NCBI RefSeq assembly: GCF_030733545.1
Contig: NZ_JASHIU010000002.1
Span: 62,001-126,000, forward strand
Source: Oceanicaulis sp. MMSF_3324
GTDB lineage: Bacteria > Pseudomonadota > Alphaproteobacteria > Caulobacterales > Maricaulaceae
Direction of reading: 5' to 3'
Length of the DNA: 64,000 nt
The notes beneath the pieces were generated by a model that was given only the letters and a program-made list of their open reading frames with translations, was not told where the DNA came from and searched no databases. A program made the translations under genes and the position numbers. This document shows positions 28,561 to 38,715 of the stretch, piece by piece (positions within the stretch are counted from its first letter, which is position 1; each line of letters opens with the position of its first letter).

Positions 28561-30780
28561 TTGGATCATCAATGCCATGAGCACGACGCCCCGTCTCACA
28601 AGCACGATCCAGGGCAGCAGCCCGGCGGGAAGTATGATCGCATTCCCAACGACTTTGACGGCGTCGTCTACACCTGTCCCATGCATCCTGGCGTTCGTGA
28701 GCCGAAACCGGGGCCCTGCCCGATCTGCGGTATGGCGCTTGAGCCGGAGAGCGTGATCGCCGGGGATGAGCAGGACAGCGAGGAATTAGCTGACATGACC
28801 CGGCGCTTCTGGGTCAGCGCGGCGTTCACGCTGCCCTTGTTTCTCTACACTATGGTGGAGATGGTGCCGGGCAGCCCGTCGCATGCGCTGATCAGGGGCG
28901 CGTCAGCGCAATGGCTACAGCTTCTTCTGGCCTCTCCCGTCGTCCTGTGGGGCGGTTGGCCCTTTCTGGTGCGCGGAGCGCAGTCGGTTCGCACCATGAA
29001 CCTGAACATGTTCACCCTGATCGGGTTGGGTGTTTCGGTCGCCTATCTTTACAGCGTCGTCGCCACGGTGGCGCCAGGCTTGTTTCCAGATGCGTTCCGT
29101 CAAGCCAGTGGCGAGGTCGGGGTCTATTTCGAGGCCGCCGCGGTCATCACGACGCTGGTTCTGCTTGGGCAGGTGCTTGAGCTTCGCGCACGTAGTGCGA
29201 CTTCGGGGGCGATCCGCGCGCTCCTGGAACTTGCACCACCGACCGCGCGACGGATCGAAACAGACGGATCGGAAGCGGAAGTGGCGCTCGACGAGCTGGC
29301 CGAGGGCGACCGGCTGCGGGTGCGCCCCGGCGAGAAAATTCCGGTGGACGCGACAGTGGAGGACGGCTCCAGCACGGTCGACGAATCCATGATCACCGGC
29401 GAGGCCATACCTGTCGCCAAGCAACATGGCGACGCAGTCACGGGAGGCACCGTGAACCAGACCGGTGGGCTGATCATTAAAGCGACAAGGGTCGGCGAAG
29501 ACTCAACCCTCTCACAGATCGTTCAGATGGTCGCCGAGGCACAGCGAAGCCGCGCACCGATCCAAAGACTGGCCGATACGGTGTCGGGTTGGTTCGTTCC
29601 AGCTGTTATGGCGGTCGCGGTGATCTCCTTCATTGCATGGTCGACCTTCGGCCCTGAACCGGCGATGACCTATGCGCTCGTCAACGCAGTCGCCGTCCTC
29701 ATCATCGCCTGTCCGTGCGCACTCGGGCTCGCCACACCCATGTCGATCATGGTGGCGACCGGTCAGGGGGCGAAGAGCGGCGTCCTTGTGAAGAATGCCG
29801 AGGCCCTTGAAACGCTAGAGAAAGTTAACCTTCTTGTCGTCGACAAGACCGGCACGCTCACAGAGGGCCGCCCCAAGCTCACCTCGATCAAGTGTTTCGG
29901 CGAGCTTCCAGAGGATGACGTATTGGGCCTTGTCGCCTCACTCGAGCAAGGCAGTGAGCACCCGCTCGCCGCCGCGATCGTTGCTGGCGCCCAAGCGCGT
30001 GGCGCCTCAATCAGCGATGTTTCTGAATTCCAGTCCACCACGGGGAAGGGTGTGGCAGGCGAGGTTCGTGAGCACGCGGTCGCGGTTGGCAATGCGGCGA
30101 TGATGGAGGCGTTCGGCGGAATGCCCGCCGAAATCGCTGCCGAGGCCGACTCCTGGCGGGCAGAGGGCCAGACCGTGATGTTCGCCGCCATCGACGGCAC
30201 GGTCGCCGGAATGATCGGCGTCGCCGATCCGATCAAGGAAACGACGAGCGATGCGCTTGCCGACCTCCATGGCGCGAATATCCGTGTGGTGATGTTGACA
30301 GGCGACAACCGGCGCACAGCCGAAGCCATCGGCGCCAAGCTTGGTATTGACGAAATTCACGCCGATGTCTTGCCTCAGGACAAGAGCCGCATCGTCAAAG
30401 AGTTTCAGGGGAAGGGCTTCATCGTCGCCATGGCTGGCGACGGCGTGAACGACGCACCTGCGCTCGCCGGTGCGAATGTGGGCATCGCCATGGGCACAGG
30501 CGCTGACGTGGCGATGGAAAGCGCGAGCGTCACCCTGATGAGCGGTGACTTGCGAGGTGTCGCGAAAGCGGTCCGCCTTAGCCGCGCCACGATGGCCAAT
30601 ATCCGCCAGAATCTATTCTTCGCCTTCATATACAACGCAGCCGGCGTACCGGTGGCTGCTGGGCTTCTATACCCCGTCTTCGGCGTTCTCCTCAGCCCGA
30701 TGATTGCAGCCGCGGCGATGAGCCTGTCTTCGGTCTCTGTGATCGGCAACGCGCTGCGTCTTCGCAGCGTTCGGCTCTAG
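28561..30780 (+). CDS. copA: Copper-translocating P1B-type ATPase
   Basis: A 739-residue Cu+/Ag+ exporting ATPase of the inner membrane. In place of the usual HMA domain the N-terminus has a short Cys/His region ([14 protein letters not shown]) and a YHS-like heavy-metal-binding motif [23 protein letters not shown]. Eight membrane helices, the CPC ion motif ([11 protein letters not shown], about residue 383), the phosphorylation site DKTGTLTEG (Asp about 427) and [11 protein letters not shown] are all present. YN and MSLSS in the last two helices mark the Cu+ class. The start is TTG at 28561 with GGAGGA at 28551-28556. No ATG fits, and the upstream frame crosses the promoter signature and the antisense pseudogene. 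Confidence 0.95.
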   Translation: MDHQCHEHDAPSHKHDPGQQPGGKYDRIPNDFDGVVYTCPMHPGVREPKPGPCPICGMALEPESVIAGDEQDSEELADMTRRFWVSAAFTLPLFLYTMVEMVPGSPSHALIRGASAQWLQLLLASPVVLWGGWPFLVRGAQSVRTMNLNMFTLIGLGVSVAYLYSVVATVAPGLFPDAFRQASGEVGVYFEAAAVITTLVLLGQVLELRARSATSGAIRALLELAPPTARRIETDGSEAEVALDELAEGDRLRVRPGEKIPVDATVEDGSSTVDESMITGEAIPVAKQHGDAVTGGTVNQTGGLIIKATRVGEDSTLSQIVQMVAEAQRSRAPIQRLADTVSGWFVPAVMAVAVISFIAWSTFGPEPAMTYALVNAVAVLIIACPCALGLATPMSIMVATGQGAKSGVLVKNAEALETLEKVNLLVVDKTGTLTEGRPKLTSIKCFGELPEDDVLGLVASLEQGSEHPLAAAIVAGAQARGASISDVSEFQSTTGKGVAGEVREHAVAVGNAAMMEAFGGMPAEIAAEADSWRAEGQTVMFAAIDGTVAGMIGVADPIKETTSDALADLHGANIRVVMLTGDNRRTAEAIGAKLGIDEIHADVLPQDKSRIVKEFQGKGFIVAMAGDGVNDAPALAGANVGIAMGTGADVAMESASVTLMSGDLRGVAKAVRLSRATMANIRQNLFFAFIYNAAGVPVAAGLLYPVFGVLLSPMIAAAAMSLSSVSVIGNALRLRSVRL

Positions 30781-30801
30781 GCAGACGCTGGAGGCCTTCC
30801 C

Positions 30802-32145
30802 TTGAAGAACGACAAACGCTCGGCGAAATACGCCGCAAACAGTCTGACCCTCGCCGGTGCTGTAGCTATGGGAACCGGGGTCATGATCGGTGCGGGGATA
30901 TTCGCGCTGACCGGCCAGATCGCCGAATTCGCCGGTCCCTGGTTCCCGCTCGCTTTCCTGGTGGCCGCCGTGATCAGCGGTTTCAGCGCCTACACCTATA
31001 TCAAGGTGTCCAACCGCTATCCGTCTGCGGGCGGCATCGCGATGATTCTCAACAAGGCCTACGGTCCGGTCGCTGTGACCGGCGGATCAGCTCTTCTCAT
31101 GGCCTTCTCCATGATCATCAACGAGAGCCTCGTGGCGCGCACGTTCGCCACCTACACGCTGCAGCTCTTTCCAGGTGATACGCCGTCTGTGATCATCCCG
31201 GTTCTGGCGGTTGGTCTCATCGTGTTCGCCTTCATCGTGAACGTCGCGGGAAACCGGTTCGTCGGAGGCCTTTCCAAGGTCGCAGCGGTGGTGAAGATCG
31301 GCGGCATTCTGGTCTTCGCGATCGTCGCGTTGGCCGCAGCCGGGTTCAGCTTCGATCCTGCGACGGGCGATGAACCGGCGCACGCGGGTTCGATTGGCGG
31401 CTTTCTCGCCGGCGTCGCTCTCGCCATTCTCGCCTACAAGGGCTTCACGACCATCACCAACAGCGGCTCGGAGCTTAAAAATCCGCACCGCAATGTCGGC
31501 CGCGCGATCATCATCGCACTCGCAATCTGCCTCGTGGTTTACATGCTGGTCGCCTGGGCGGTCGGCTCGACGCTTTCCATTGAGGAAATCATCGCCGCGC
31601 GGGACTATTCGCTGGCTGAAGCTGCTCGGCCGGCGGTGGGAGATCTCGGGGTCCAGTTCACCGTGACGCTCGCCATCATTGCGACCGCATCGGGCGTCAT
31701 CGCAAGCATCTTCGCCGTCTCGCGCATGATCGCCATGCTGACCGACATGAAGCTGGTCCCGCACAAGCATTTCGGAATGCCTGGCGACATCCAGAAACAT
31801 ACCTTGGTCTATACGGTGGTCGCGGCGGGAGTCCTGGCCGCCTTCTTCGATCTGAGCCGCATCGCGTCGATGGGAGCGATCTTCTATCTGGTGATGGACA
31901 TCATCATCCATTGGGGCGTGCTCCGGCGCATGCGCGAGGACGTCGACGCGAACCCGGTCATCCTGGTCAGCGCGATTGTTCTCGACGCCGTCGCTCTCGC
32001 CGCTTTCATCGTAATGAAGGCGCTGAACGACCCGATCATCATCGGGATTTCGCTTGGAGGCATCGTCGCGATCTTCGCATTCGAAAGCTGGTTCCTACGC
32101 CGTGCTCAAGCTGAGGGTCTGCGGGACGGTGAAAGCTCGAGCTAG
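30802..32145 (+). CDS. APC-superfamily permease in the copper island
   Basis: A 447-residue membrane protein with about 12 helices and the amino acid permease start signature TLAGAVAMGTGVMIGAGIFALTGQ. Substrate is not known. The start is TTG at 30802 with GGAGG at 30790-30794. It begins 21 bases after the copper ATPase stop, so it is cotranscribed with it. An amino acid or polyamine permease in a copper operon is unexpected. It may import a copper-chelating amino acid or respond to metal-induced demand, but nothing in the sequence proves this. Its end overlaps the convergent copD end by 4 bases. Confidence 0.88.
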   Translation: MKNDKRSAKYAANSLTLAGAVAMGTGVMIGAGIFALTGQIAEFAGPWFPLAFLVAAVISGFSAYTYIKVSNRYPSAGGIAMILNKAYGPVAVTGGSALLMAFSMIINESLVARTFATYTLQLFPGDTPSVIIPVLAVGLIVFAFIVNVAGNRFVGGLSKVAAVVKIGGILVFAIVALAAAGFSFDPATGDEPAHAGSIGGFLAGVALAILAYKGFTTITNSGSELKNPHRNVGRAIIIALAICLVVYMLVAWAVGSTLSIEEIIAARDYSLAEAARPAVGDLGVQFTVTLAIIATASGVIASIFAVSRMIAMLTDMKLVPHKHFGMPGDIQKHTLVYTVVAAGVLAAFFDLSRIASMGAIFYLVMDIIIHWGVLRRMREDVDANPVILVSAIVLDAVALAAFIVMKALNDPIIIGISLGGIVAIFAFESWFLRRAQAEGLRDGESSS

Positions 32146-32984
32146 GAAGCCGGACCGCTGACCGTTGTCGCCCATGTGACGAGTGCGAGCGCTGTGAAGA
32201 ACAGCACCGTGTCAGCACTAAGCGTGATTTGCAGGAGCCGGCGTCCGCGGGGCAGATCGGCGGCGAGTATTCGGCTCACGAGCTGCTTGTTGACGGCGCC
32301 GAGTGCGAGCGCCACCAGGGCGACGGCGAATTTGGCGGTCAGGAGCTGTCCGTAGGGGGTGGTGAAGAGTTCGGTCAGCCCCCCGGCCAGGCGCCAGGCG
32401 AGATATCCGCCTGCGGCGAAGACCATAGGGACCATCCAGACCGCCGCTTCGCTGAAGCGGCTTACGGCGCTCGCGTCCGAGCCATCCCCCACCCCACGAG
32501 GCCAAAGGAGCAGCGGGGCGATGAACCAGAACGACGCGGCGAGCCCATGGATCGCCACGCCAATCTGGGCGGAGAGCCCGTCTTCCAGACCCGCGGCATG
32601 ACCACTCAGGGAGAACGACGCGGCGATGAGTAGCGCCGCGGCGAGACCGAGCAAGCCCAGCTTGGCGAGGGAGGCCGCGACCGCCGCCACAAGTCCAAGG
32701 CTAAGCACAAGAACCTGAGCTTGCCGGCCGGGCCATATCCAGCCGAATGTCATCGGATCGAGCGCAGAGGCCCACGCGCCGCCGAGCTGGGCGTTCATCG
32801 TGAGGAGGAGGATCGCGTAGCAAAGAGCTGCTGCCAGGGCAGAGCCGACGACAACGTTCGGCCTCACCCGGCGCGCAAGATCGCCGCCGAGCGCGATCGC
32901 CCAGCCCAGGCCCGCCGACATCAGCGCAGCGGCGAGGACGCAGAGCTTCGCCGCGAAGACAGCCAGCGTAAACCCGTCAGGCAT
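32142..32984 (-). CDS. copD: CopD family copper resistance membrane protein
   Basis: A 280-residue inner-membrane protein with about eight helices, of the CopD/YcnJ type thought to move copper across the membrane together with periplasmic CopC. The typical features are SLSGHAAG in the middle, WPRG in a loop, and a C-terminal helix set. It overlaps the copC end by 8 bases and is the last gene of the six-gene metal operon. CopD usually imports copper to load cuproproteins or aids resistance; which applies here is unclear. Confidence 0.9.
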   Translation of the reverse strand: MPDGFTLAVFAAKLCVLAAALMSAGLGWAIALGGDLARRVRPNVVVGSALAAALCYAILLLTMNAQLGGAWASALDPMTFGWIWPGRQAQVLVLSLGLVAAVAASLAKLGLLGLAAALLIAASFSLSGHAAGLEDGLSAQIGVAIHGLAASFWFIAPLLLWPRGVGDGSDASAVSRFSEAAVWMVPMVFAAGGYLAWRLAGGLTELFTTPYGQLLTAKFAVALVALALGAVNKQLVSRILAADLPRGRRLLQITLSADTVLFFTALALVTWATTVSGPAS

Positions 32985-33333
32985 CGCCGCCGGTCACAGA
33001 GAAGCTGATCTCTCCCGTCATGACGTGGCCGTCTCGTGCAAGCGCGCGCCATTCAAGGACGTATGCGCCTTGAGACAGCTCAGGAAGCGGCGCGATGTGC
33101 TCGACCGCAAATGACCGGTCTGGCGAAAACCCGGTTTCAAGCGAGCTCCCGTCGGCGGTCTCCAACTGCACCGACGCCAACCCGACCTCCGCGGTGAATT
33201 CAAGCGTGATCTGGCTCGGCGCCGTTACCAGCGTCGCGCCATCCTCGATCGAGGAGGACCTGAGGCCGGCATGGGCGTGGGCGGCCGCAGTGAAACTCAC
33301 CAGGGCGACCGCAGCGGCAAGGCCGCGCACCAT
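32977..33333 (-). CDS. copC: CopC periplasmic copper-binding protein
   Basis: A 118-residue protein with a signal peptide (AAAHAHAGL). The mature N-terminus HAGLRSSSIEDGATL puts a His at residue 1, a Cu(II) ligand in CopC. The C-terminal WRALARDGHVMTGEISFSV is the conserved CopC end, with the second His ligand in DGH. No Met-rich Cu(I) loop is visible, so it is probably of the Cu(II)-only kind. The start ATG overlaps the stop of the CusF-like gene by one base. Confidence 0.93.
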   Translation of the reverse strand: MVRGLAAAVALVSFTAAAHAHAGLRSSSIEDGATLVTAPSQITLEFTAEVGLASVQLETADGSSLETGFSPDRSFAVEHIAPLPELSQGAYVLEWRALARDGHVMTGEISFSVTGGDA

Positions 33334-33815
33334 TATTCGCTCGCTCCGGCCGGCGTCATCTCCACGATGCGGAAGACGTCGTCGCGTCCGCGCCGGACGG
33401 TGAAGCGCACCGTGTCGCCCTCGCTGAACCCGGAAAGATCGACCGTGCCGGTGACGGGTATGTCCATGGTCATTTCCGGCCAGTTGATCTCAGGCATGGG
33501 CGGGTGGGTGATGTTCACCGAGCCGGCGTCCGAGTCGATGGTGTTGACCACGCCCTCGGCGGTGGCTTCAGCCGCCGCCATGCCGCCGGACATGGCGCCG
33601 TGATCCATACCTCCATGGTCCATTCCCGCGTGCATGTCGCCGCTAGCCATTTCGCCATGGTTCATATCACCGTGGTCCATGCCGGACGAAGCGGTCTGCT
33701 CGCCAGCAGCGGACGCTTCGGCGGCGACCGCCGGCGCCTCGGTCTCGGGCTCCGAGCAGGCGGCGATCAGGGCCGCGGTGGATGCAGCGATCAGAAACAA
33801 GGATGGACGGGTCAT
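33333..33815 (-). CDS. CusF-like copper-binding lipoprotein with Met-Asp-His-Gly repeats
   Basis: A 160-residue lipoprotein (lipobox LIAAC, Cys20). A linker rich in Met, His, Asp and Gly (about residues 45-78, repeats like MDHGDMNHG and MDHGGMDHG) can be expected to hold several copper or silver ions. The C-terminal domain is the CusF fold (residues 85-150): NITHPPMPEINWPEMTMDI contains the His, Met, Trp and Met ligands of CusF Cu(I)/Ag(I) binding. It should hand metal to the CusBA pump encoded immediately upstream. Confidence 0.92.
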   Translation of the reverse strand: MTRPSLFLIAASTAALIAACSEPETEAPAVAAEASAAGEQTASSGMDHGDMNHGEMASGDMHAGMDHGGMDHGAMSGGMAAAEATAEGVVNTIDSDAGSVNITHPPMPEINWPEMTMDIPVTGTVDLSGFSEGDTVRFTVRRGRDDVFRIVEMTPAGASE

Positions 33816-33817
33816 GG

Positions 33818-36800
33818 TCAGGCCTCCGTTCGGGTTGAGAGTGAGTTTGAGACTTCGGACGCATTCCGGTCCAGCCTGAGCCGGAACGCCTCCCAGAGGA
33901 AATAGATCGCCGGAACGACCAGCAGGGTCAGCACCAGGGTCGAGACCATGCCGCCCACCATGGGCAGCGCGATCCGGCGCATCACGTCTGCGCCGAGCCC
34001 GTCGGTGATGAAGACCGGCGCCAGGCCGGCGAAAATGGTCAGCACCGTCATCAGTTTCGGACGAAGTCGCATGGCCGCGCCGGCCATCACCGCTTCGAAC
34101 AGCTCGTCCTGAGTTCGGGGCGGATGCTCACGGACCTGCTGGTCTAGGTAGAGCACCATCACCACTGCGGTCTCCACCGCGATGCCGCCAAGCGCGATGA
34201 ACCCGACAGCGGTCGCGACGGACATGTCGTAGCCGGCGAGCCAGAGCGACCACAAACCGCCGATCAGGGCGAAGGGCAGCGATGCCATGATCATAAGCGT
34301 CCGGTCCACACGCCCGAAATGCAGCATCAGCAATACGAACACGATCAGAATGGCGGCGGGTATCGCGAGCGACAAGCGTTCGCGCGCCTCGATCATCTGT
34401 TCAAACTGGCCCGACCATTCCACCGCATAGCCGGACGGCAGCGTGACCTCCTCCGCCACCACGCGCTGCGCGTCGTTGACGAACGAAGCGATGTCGCGCC
34501 CGGCGACGTCGACGAACACCCAGCCGGTCAGACGGGCGTTCTCCGAGCGGATCATGGGCGGCCCGTCGACGAAGGCGATGTCGGCGAGTTCCGACAAGGG
34601 GATCTGAGCGCCGTCACGGCTTGTCACCAGGAGGTCGCCGACTGCGGACGGCTGGTTTCGGAACGGCCGGTCGTAGCGTACTGCGATGGCGTAGCGCTCG
34701 CGTCCCTGAACGCTCTCGCTCACCGGGCGTCCGCCCATCGCGGCGTTGATCACCGCCTGAACGCTGGCGAGATCGACATTCTGCCGCGCCAGCTCGCGGC
34801 GGTCCGGCGTGATTTCCAGATAGCGCCCGCCCATGGTGCGGTCCGCGAACGCCGAACGTGCGCCGTCCACGCCTTCCACGACTCGGGCCAGATCGGCGGC
34901 GACGCGTTCGATTTCGAACAGGTCGTCGCCGGTGATCTTCACACCCACGGGCGTGCGCACGCCGGTCGAGATCATGTCCATGCGGATCTTGATCGGGTAG
35001 CCCCAGGAATTGACGAGCCCCGGCATCGCAACGCGCTCGTTCAATTCCTCGATTAGGGCCTCCGGCGTGAGGCCCGATCGCCATTCCTCCCGCGGCTTGA
35101 GGCGTATCCAGGTCTCGATCATGGACATGGGCGCGGGATCGGTCGCCGTGTCGGCCCGCCCGGCCTTGCCGAAGGCCTGTTCGACTTCGGGGACCGTCAT
35201 GATCAAACGGTTCGTGGTCGAGAGAATGTCTCGCGCCTCGGCCGTCGAGACGCCGGGAAGAGTCGTCGGCATATACAACAACTCGCCCTCGTAAAGCGGC
35301 GGCATGAACTCGCCGCCGAGTCGGGCGAGCGGAAGCGCCGAGCTCAGCAGCAGCACCATCGTCAGGCCAATCGTCACCCAGCGGAACCGCAGCGCCAGGC
35401 GCAGGACGGGCCGATACCCGGCGATGAGGACCCGCATGATCGGATTGGCGCGCTCAGGCCGCACGCGGCCGCGTACAAGCAGCATGATCAGAACCGGAAC
35501 CAGCGTCACTGACAGGGCCGCAGCGAACGCCATGGCGTAGGTCTTGGTGAAAGCGAGCGGGGAGAAGAGCCGGAAGCTTTCACCGGTCAGGGCGAAGACG
35601 GGAAGGAAGGACACCGTGATGATCAAAAGCGAGAAGAAGACGCCTGGCCCGACCTCCTGCACTGCCTTGATCCGCGCGGCGTCCCGATCGGCCTTCGAGG
35701 CGTCGGGCGGTAGGTCTGCGAGGCGGCGGTTGGCGTTCTCCACCATGACGATGGAGGCGTCGACCATGGCGCCGATTGCAATGGCGATTCCGCCCAGCGA
35801 CATGATGTTCGCGGTGACGCCCTGAGCCTGCATGACGATAAAGGCGGCGAGGACGCCGAGCGGAAGGGTGATGACCGACACGAACGCGGAACGCACGTGG
35901 AGGAGGAAGATCAGCACCACGAGCGTGACCGCGATCGCCTCCTCGATGAGCTTGTGCTGAAGATACTCGACCGCGCCTTCGATCAACGGCGCGCGGTCGT
36001 AGACTGAAACGATCTCCACGCCCTCCGGCAAGCCGGCCGACAATTCGTCGATGCGTTCGGTCACCCGGTCGATGACCTCAAGAGCGTTTTCGCCGTCGCG
36101 CATCACGATGATGCCCGAGACCACTTCGCCCTCGCCATTAAGCTCGGTCACGCCGCGCCGCAGCGCCGGCCCCTCGATGACCCGGCCGAGATCGGCGACG
36201 GTCACCGGAGCGCCGTCTTCGGCGTAGAGCGAGACCTGCTCAAGCTCTCCGGCCGTGGTCACATAGCCTCGCGCGCGCACGAAAAATTCCGTCTCGGCCT
36301 GCTCGACGATGCTGCCGCTTGCTTCAAGCGAAGACCGGCGGACCGCTTCGATCACGTCAGGAAGCGCCACACTGAACGCGCGCAGCCTGTCCGGATCAAG
36401 AAGCACCTGAAACTCGCGCTGGAAGCCGCCGACCGAGGCGACCTCCGCCACACCGTCCACGGCGGCGAGTTCAAAGCGCAGGAACCAATCCTGAAGGGCG
36501 CGCAAATCGGCGAGGTCGCGCTCGCCGGTGCGGTCGACGAGGGCGTACTGATAAACCCAGCCGACGCCTGTGGCGTCGGGACCGAGCTCCGGCGTCGCGC
36601 CGGCGGGCAGTTCGGCCTGCATGCGCGAGAGCGCCTCGAGCACGCGGGAGCGCGCCCAATACTGATCCACCCCGTCCTCGAACACCACGTAGATGAAGGA
36701 GGAACCGAACATGGAGACGCCACGCACGTCCTCCGTCCGCGGCAAGCCCAGCAGCGCGCTCGCCATCGGATAAGTGACGAGGTCTTCGACCAGCTGAGGG

Positions 36801-37012
36801 CTTTGCCCCGGGAACTCGGTGCGCACGATGACCTGAGTGTCGGTCATGTCGGGCACCGCGTCGAGCGGCGTGGACTGAACCGCGCGAATCCCGCCCACCA
36901 AGAGCACCGCCGCACCGATCAGGACCAATAACTTGTTCTGGATCGACCAGGCGATGAGGCCGCCAACCCAACCCTTGGACGGGTCGCGGAGCCCTGAGTC
37001 AGTGGTTTGCAT
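33818..37012 (-). CDS. cusA: CusA-type copper/silver efflux RND transporter
   Basis: A 1064-residue HME-RND pump. The fourth membrane helix has AIGAMVDASIVMVEN, close to the Cu(I)/Ag(I) class (HME4) and unlike the DFG type of zinc pumps. Methionines expected for the periplasmic metal path are present, for example in MSMIETW and the LLYMPTTLPGVS region. The N-terminus has the family signature DAVPDMTDTQVIVRTEFPGQ. It overlaps the CusB-like gene end by 14 bases and is 2 bases from the CusF-like gene, so all are in one transcript. It is distinct from the CzcA-like pump at 2749-5856. Confidence 0.95.
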   Translation of the reverse strand: MQTTDSGLRDPSKGWVGGLIAWSIQNKLLVLIGAAVLLVGGIRAVQSTPLDAVPDMTDTQVIVRTEFPGQSPQLVEDLVTYPMASALLGLPRTEDVRGVSMFGSSFIYVVFEDGVDQYWARSRVLEALSRMQAELPAGATPELGPDATGVGWVYQYALVDRTGERDLADLRALQDWFLRFELAAVDGVAEVASVGGFQREFQVLLDPDRLRAFSVALPDVIEAVRRSSLEASGSIVEQAETEFFVRARGYVTTAGELEQVSLYAEDGAPVTVADLGRVIEGPALRRGVTELNGEGEVVSGIIVMRDGENALEVIDRVTERIDELSAGLPEGVEIVSVYDRAPLIEGAVEYLQHKLIEEAIAVTLVVLIFLLHVRSAFVSVITLPLGVLAAFIVMQAQGVTANIMSLGGIAIAIGAMVDASIVMVENANRRLADLPPDASKADRDAARIKAVQEVGPGVFFSLLIITVSFLPVFALTGESFRLFSPLAFTKTYAMAFAAALSVTLVPVLIMLLVRGRVRPERANPIMRVLIAGYRPVLRLALRFRWVTIGLTMVLLLSSALPLARLGGEFMPPLYEGELLYMPTTLPGVSTAEARDILSTTNRLIMTVPEVEQAFGKAGRADTATDPAPMSMIETWIRLKPREEWRSGLTPEALIEELNERVAMPGLVNSWGYPIKIRMDMISTGVRTPVGVKITGDDLFEIERVAADLARVVEGVDGARSAFADRTMGGRYLEITPDRRELARQNVDLASVQAVINAAMGGRPVSESVQGRERYAIAVRYDRPFRNQPSAVGDLLVTSRDGAQIPLSELADIAFVDGPPMIRSENARLTGWVFVDVAGRDIASFVNDAQRVVAEEVTLPSGYAVEWSGQFEQMIEARERLSLAIPAAILIVFVLLMLHFGRVDRTLMIMASLPFALIGGLWSLWLAGYDMSVATAVGFIALGGIAVETAVVMVLYLDQQVREHPPRTQDELFEAVMAGAAMRLRPKLMTVLTIFAGLAPVFITDGLGADVMRRIALPMVGGMVSTLVLTLLVVPAIYFLWEAFRLRLDRNASEVSNSLSTRTEA

Positions 37013-38711
37013 GACTGCCCCCGGCGCGCATTGCGTCTTCGCTCATGCCTTCGGCTTGTTCACGCTCCGCCGCGGCTTCTGGCCACGTCACCCGTCTCGC
37101 GTCTTCATCGCCGTAGGGGTTGAACGGCCTTGTGGTCCCGGCCTCAAGCCAGGCGCGCCCGTCCGCTTCATAGATCGACAGGCCGAGCGCTTCATAGCGC
37201 TGCGGCCGGCTCATCAGCCAGGGCCGGAGGGTCTCCACCAGGTCGTCCAGACCGCCTCGAAGTTCGGACGCGGTTCCCGCCTCGGTCAGGTCCTGAAGAG
37301 TCTTGGCGGACTCTTCCATGATCCTTCGCAAACGCCCCGGATAGCGGTCTGCGATCATCTCTGCAGCGTCGATCGCAGGCTGGAAGAAGGACGGCTGGAC
37401 CGGGTAGCCGTCTCGCAGCGCCTCGTGGACATAGAGCGCGGCGTCCACGACATGGTCCACCATGTCGAGCTCGGCCTCGGACAGTTCAAGCGCGCTCAAG
37501 GGCGCGTCGCCGCCCTGCATGCGCGCAAAGCTCTCCCGCAGACGGCTTTCGCTATCAATCAGAAACTGGCCCGAGGCGACGATGGTCTCGCCTTCCGACA
37601 GGCCGCGTCTTACCTCGGTGAAGCCGTTTTCGCTCATCCCCGTCTCGACCGCACGCGGCTCGAACCGGCCGCCACCAAGCCCGACGACGACGCGCGCGCC
37701 ATCCTCGCTGTAGAGCACGGCTTCAGTGGGGACCGCGAGACGTCGCTCGATATCGCCCGCAAACGTGACGCTGGCGAACGCGCCGGGGCGCAGCGCGCCG
37801 GACGGGTTCGGCACGGCCACGCGAACACGGCCTGTCCGTGTGCGCGCGTCGAAAGTCGGATAGATGTAATCCACTTCGCCGCTGACCGCTGCGCCGCCGC
37901 GAGCCAGCCGCACATCGGCGCTCTGCCCCTCGGCGAGGTGCACCAGATCGCTCTGCGGCGCCTCGGCGATCACCCAGACCGTCGAATAGTCCTGCAGCAT
38001 CAGGACGTCCGCACCGACCGGCAAGTAATTGCCCTCGGCGACGTTCAGCTCGGATACGACGCCATCGCGTTCGGCGAAGACCGGGACGGTGCGAAGGGGC
38101 TCGCCGCGCTCGCGCATGCGGGCGATGGCGATCGGCCCCATTCCCAGCGCCTCAAGCCGGCGGAGCGACGCCTCGGCGCGGCGCGCATTGGAGGCGCGCG
38201 CCGAGAAGTAATCCATCTGCGCGGCCACAAGCTCGGGGCTGTAGAACTCGAACAGCAGATCGCCGGTGCTCACCTCGTCGCCGACGGCGCGCACGTAGAG
38301 CCGTTCGATCCAGCCCGGCGTGCGAGTGGAGACAGCCGACTGGAGCCGCTCATCAGCGGCGATCTGGGCGAACGCTTCGATACGCCCGCCAAATTCGGCG
38401 GGCGCGGCTTCGGCGGTCCGTACGCCCACCGTCTGAAGCAGGGCGGGAGAGATGGTTACGGCGGGACTCGCGCCCGCTGAAGAGCCCGTTGCCGCGTCCG
38501 CGCCGCCGCTGTCCATAGGCACCAGGTCCATGCCGCAAATCGGACAGCTTCCCGGATCATCCGAAATGTAGTGAGGGTGCATGGGGCAGGTATAGCGCTG
38601 CTCGCCGCCCTCCGCCGTTTGCCCCTCGGCGATATATGCGCCAAATGAGAGCGGAACCGGGGCGACAAACACCGAGACCGCCGCCAACATCATGAAGAGT
38701 GCGTGTTTCAT
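36999..38711 (-). CDS. cusB: CusB-type periplasmic adaptor with heavy-metal-binding domain
   Basis: A 570-residue membrane fusion protein. After a signal peptide comes a YHS-like heavy-metal-binding motif (about residues 39-65: YTCPMHPHYISDDPGSCPICGM), the same kind as at the N-terminus of the copper ATPase. The usual hairpin, lipoyl, beta-barrel and membrane-proximal domains follow. The C-terminal ~150 residues form an extra helical domain with a Trp-rich tail ending in His (GGSHANH), longer than E. coli CusB. It bridges the CusA-type pump and the TolC-like channel encoded on either side. Confidence 0.93.
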   Translation of the reverse strand: MKHALFMMLAAVSVFVAPVPLSFGAYIAEGQTAEGGEQRYTCPMHPHYISDDPGSCPICGMDLVPMDSGGADAATGSSAGASPAVTISPALLQTVGVRTAEAAPAEFGGRIEAFAQIAADERLQSAVSTRTPGWIERLYVRAVGDEVSTGDLLFEFYSPELVAAQMDYFSARASNARRAEASLRRLEALGMGPIAIARMRERGEPLRTVPVFAERDGVVSELNVAEGNYLPVGADVLMLQDYSTVWVIAEAPQSDLVHLAEGQSADVRLARGGAAVSGEVDYIYPTFDARTRTGRVRVAVPNPSGALRPGAFASVTFAGDIERRLAVPTEAVLYSEDGARVVVGLGGGRFEPRAVETGMSENGFTEVRRGLSEGETIVASGQFLIDSESRLRESFARMQGGDAPLSALELSEAELDMVDHVVDAALYVHEALRDGYPVQPSFFQPAIDAAEMIADRYPGRLRRIMEESAKTLQDLTEAGTASELRGGLDDLVETLRPWLMSRPQRYEALGLSIYEADGRAWLEAGTTRPFNPYGDEDARRVTWPEAAAEREQAEGMSEDAMRAGGSHANH

Positions 38712-38715
38712 CAGA

